From UBA3210 sp002363635 (GTDB taxonomy: Bacteria > Bacillota_I > Bacilli_A > RFN20 > CAG-449): 23,417 nt of DNA. The stretch lies in NCBI GenBank assembly GCA_946641515.1, contig CAMPBT010000013.1:1-23417 (forward strand). Direction: 5' to 3'. The notes under the pieces were generated by a model that was given only the letters and a program-made list of their open reading frames with translations, did not search any database and was not told the origin of the DNA. The position numbers were made by a program, and so were the translations under genes. Below, in pieces: positions 22,487 to 23,417 of this stretch; position 1 is the first letter of the stretch, and each line of letters starts with the position of its first letter.

Positions 22487-23169
22487 TGGAAGAAATTAAT
22501 TTAATCATTGCCGCGATGGATTCTGAAGTAGACGCTATTTTAGAAACTGTCAAAGATTATGAAGAAACTACTTTATACAAATATAAAGCATATAAGTTTA
22601 ATAGAAATGGTGAAGACTATTATTTAGTCACAGGTGAAATCGGTAAAGTTGCTACTGCAATCAAAATTACTGCTTTATCACTTAATTACAAAATTAAAAG
22701 AGTATTTAATCTTGGAACTTCAGGTTCTGTCTCAAAAGACGTTACTATCGACACAGTAATCATCGCGACAAAAGTCGGTTACCACGACGTCGATGTTCAA
22801 GCATTTAATTATAAGTTAGGTCAAATCCCAGGTGGTGACCCAGAATTATATGAATGTGATAATGAATGGGTAGAGAAACATCTTTCTAAAGTTACATACC
22901 CATATTTAAGAGGTGTAGTTAGATCAGGTGATCAATTTATTACTAAAGAGAATTATCCTTCTACAAACCTTCCAAAATTTGACGATGTACTAACTTGTGA
23001 AATGGAAAGTGGTGCAGTTGGACAAACTTGCTACACATTAAAAATTCCTTTTGTTGTTATCCGTTCAATTTCAGATTCAGTTCTAGTTGATGATAATAAG
23101 ACTACTCATGATGAACATGTCGCTTCATCAATGAAAGCTTCAGCTTTAGTCTTATTACAGATGATTTAA
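22486..23169 (+). CDS. mtnN: 5'-methylthioadenosine/S-adenosylhomocysteine nucleosidase
   Basis: 227 aa. It cleaves the glycosidic bond of MTA and SAH, detoxifying by-products of SAM use and polyamine synthesis. The family motifs are clear: IIAAMDSEVDAI with the catalytic-region Glu near residue 13, NLGTSGS, YHDVDVQAFNYKLGQIPG, the substrate-binding CEMESGAVGQTC, and IRSISDS with the catalytic Asp. It overlaps rsfS by 1 nt (TAATG) and has only a weak SD, so it is translationally coupled. It takes the place of the yqeM methyltransferase gene of Bacillus and ends the cluster before a terminator. Confidence 0.95.
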   Translation: MEEINLIIAAMDSEVDAILETVKDYEETTLYKYKAYKFNRNGEDYYLVTGEIGKVATAIKITALSLNYKIKRVFNLGTSGSVSKDVTIDTVIIATKVGYHDVDVQAFNYKLGQIPGGDPELYECDNEWVEKHLSKVTYPYLRGVVRSGDQFITKENYPSTNLPKFDDVLTCEMESGAVGQTCYTLKIPFVVIRSISDSVLVDDNKTTHDEHVASSMKASALVLLQMI

Positions 23170-23187
23170 TTACAAAATATAGAGAAC

Positions 23188-23235
23188 AAGGCTTTAACTA
23201 CTATGAGAATTAGTACTAAAAGCCTTTTATTTTTT
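23188..23235 (+). terminator. Intrinsic terminator of the yqeG-mtnN cluster
   Basis: AAGGCTTT (23188-23195) pairs perfectly with AAAGCCTT (23219-23226). The 23-nt loop is partly self-complementary, and the tail is TTTTATTTTTT. Confidence 0.8.
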
Positions 23236-23251
23236 AAATATATTAACTTCG

Positions 23252-23267
23252 CATAATGTCTATTATG
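23252..23267. repeat. Small perfect hairpin in the right-end intergenic region
   Basis: CATAAT (23252-23257) pairs with ATTATG (23262-23267) around a 4-nt loop. It is in the gene-free 23170-23417 stretch with no T-run. Its significance is uncertain. Confidence 0.4.
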
Positions 23268-23346
23268 TAAAGTAACTGAATAAATAAGCCGTAATATAGG
23301 TATTTTTAAACGTGCCTTTATTTTATCAACATTGTTAAAATATGAG

Positions 23347-23355
23347 TTATCCACA
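23347..23355 (+). promoter_or_regulatory. Perfect DnaA-box 9-mer
   Basis: TTATCCACA matches the DnaA-box consensus TTATNCACA exactly, in an A+T-rich gene-free stretch. A TATAAT at 23378-23383 and a phased TACTAA array follow to the right. It is a single site, so it could be a DnaA-regulated promoter or the edge of a replication-origin region continuing beyond the window. Confidence 0.5.
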
Positions 23356-23387
23356 TAATATTTAATGATTTTGATAATATAATTTTC

Positions 23388-23415
23388 TACTATACAACTA
23401 CTAATAAACTACTAA
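23388..23415 (+). repeat. Triple 11-bp phased repeat, locus D (TACTAT, TACTAA, TACTAA)
   Basis: Hexamers start at 23388, 23399 and 23410, exactly 11 bp apart, with two of three identical to the other loci. The array runs into the window edge, so further copies cannot be excluded. Confidence 0.85.
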
Positions 23416-23417
23416 AT

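Noticed and set aside
23166..23354. 62-codon minus-strand ORF at the right end
   Set aside because: It runs through the mtnN terminator and the DnaA box, and its hydrophobic composition is what A+T-rich noncoding DNA yields.

Overview
The window reads as a chromosomal segment of a low-GC, Gram-positive-type bacterium on the Bacilli / Erysipelotrichia / Mollicutes-related side. The signs are A+T-rich DNA with AGA-dominated arginine usage, Shine-Dalgarno starts, a T-box leader before hisS-aspS, a Bacillus-like yqeG-yqeH-yhbY-nadD-yqeK-rsfS ribosome/NAD cluster with nadD and yqeK fused into one gene, and topoisomerase IV genes in tandem. It carries ispG (MEP isoprenoid pathway), so it is not a classical reduced Mycoplasma. 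No gene ends in TGA: 19 of 24 end in TAA and 5 in TAG. No rRNA, tRNA, CRISPR array, phage or intact insertion sequence was seen. Twenty-four protein genes are called, all on + except ispG and plsY.

Layout. 1-801: 3' part of an RluA-type pseudouridine synthase gene. 809-1149: repeats, terminator, promoter and T-box leader, then hisS, aspS and a DEAD-box RNA helicase (1150-5549). 5571-5626: bidirectional terminator plus repeat array, facing convergent ispG (5646-6701, minus). 6784-10789: a self-contained cassette with its own promoter, a palindromic operator, a TetR regulator and four tightly coupled genes: flavin-reductase-like protein with a PCP_red-like tail, atypical SDR, DUF1295/steroid-5-alpha-reductase-like membrane protein, and an unrecognised seven-helix membrane protein. 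10790-11066: gene-free, with several hairpins. 11067-12834: rpmG, a metallo-beta-lactamase-fold hydrolase, efp and yneF. 12890-13477: an orphan lipoprotein, convergent with plsY (13624-14376, minus). 14476-19018: parE-parC. 19107-23169: yqeG-yqeH-yhbY-nadD/yqeK-rsfS-mtnN, with overlapping or nearly abutting genes. 23170-23417: terminator, a perfect DnaA-box 9-mer and another repeat array.

Most of the content is core translation, ribosome-assembly and DNA-topology housekeeping. Two things stand out. First, the TetR-controlled redox/membrane cassette looks like an inducible system acting on a hydrophobic substrate and has no function I can name. Second, four intergenic sites (809, 5599, 13574, 23388) each carry exactly three copies of the hexamer TACTAA/TACTAT (TTAGTA on the other strand) at exactly 11-bp spacing, which looks like a dispersed, helically phased protein-binding or structural element.

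A third point is the hisS-aspS T-box, whose specifier region reads GACAC. That overlaps an Asp codon (GAC) and a His codon (CAC), matching the two synthetases it controls.
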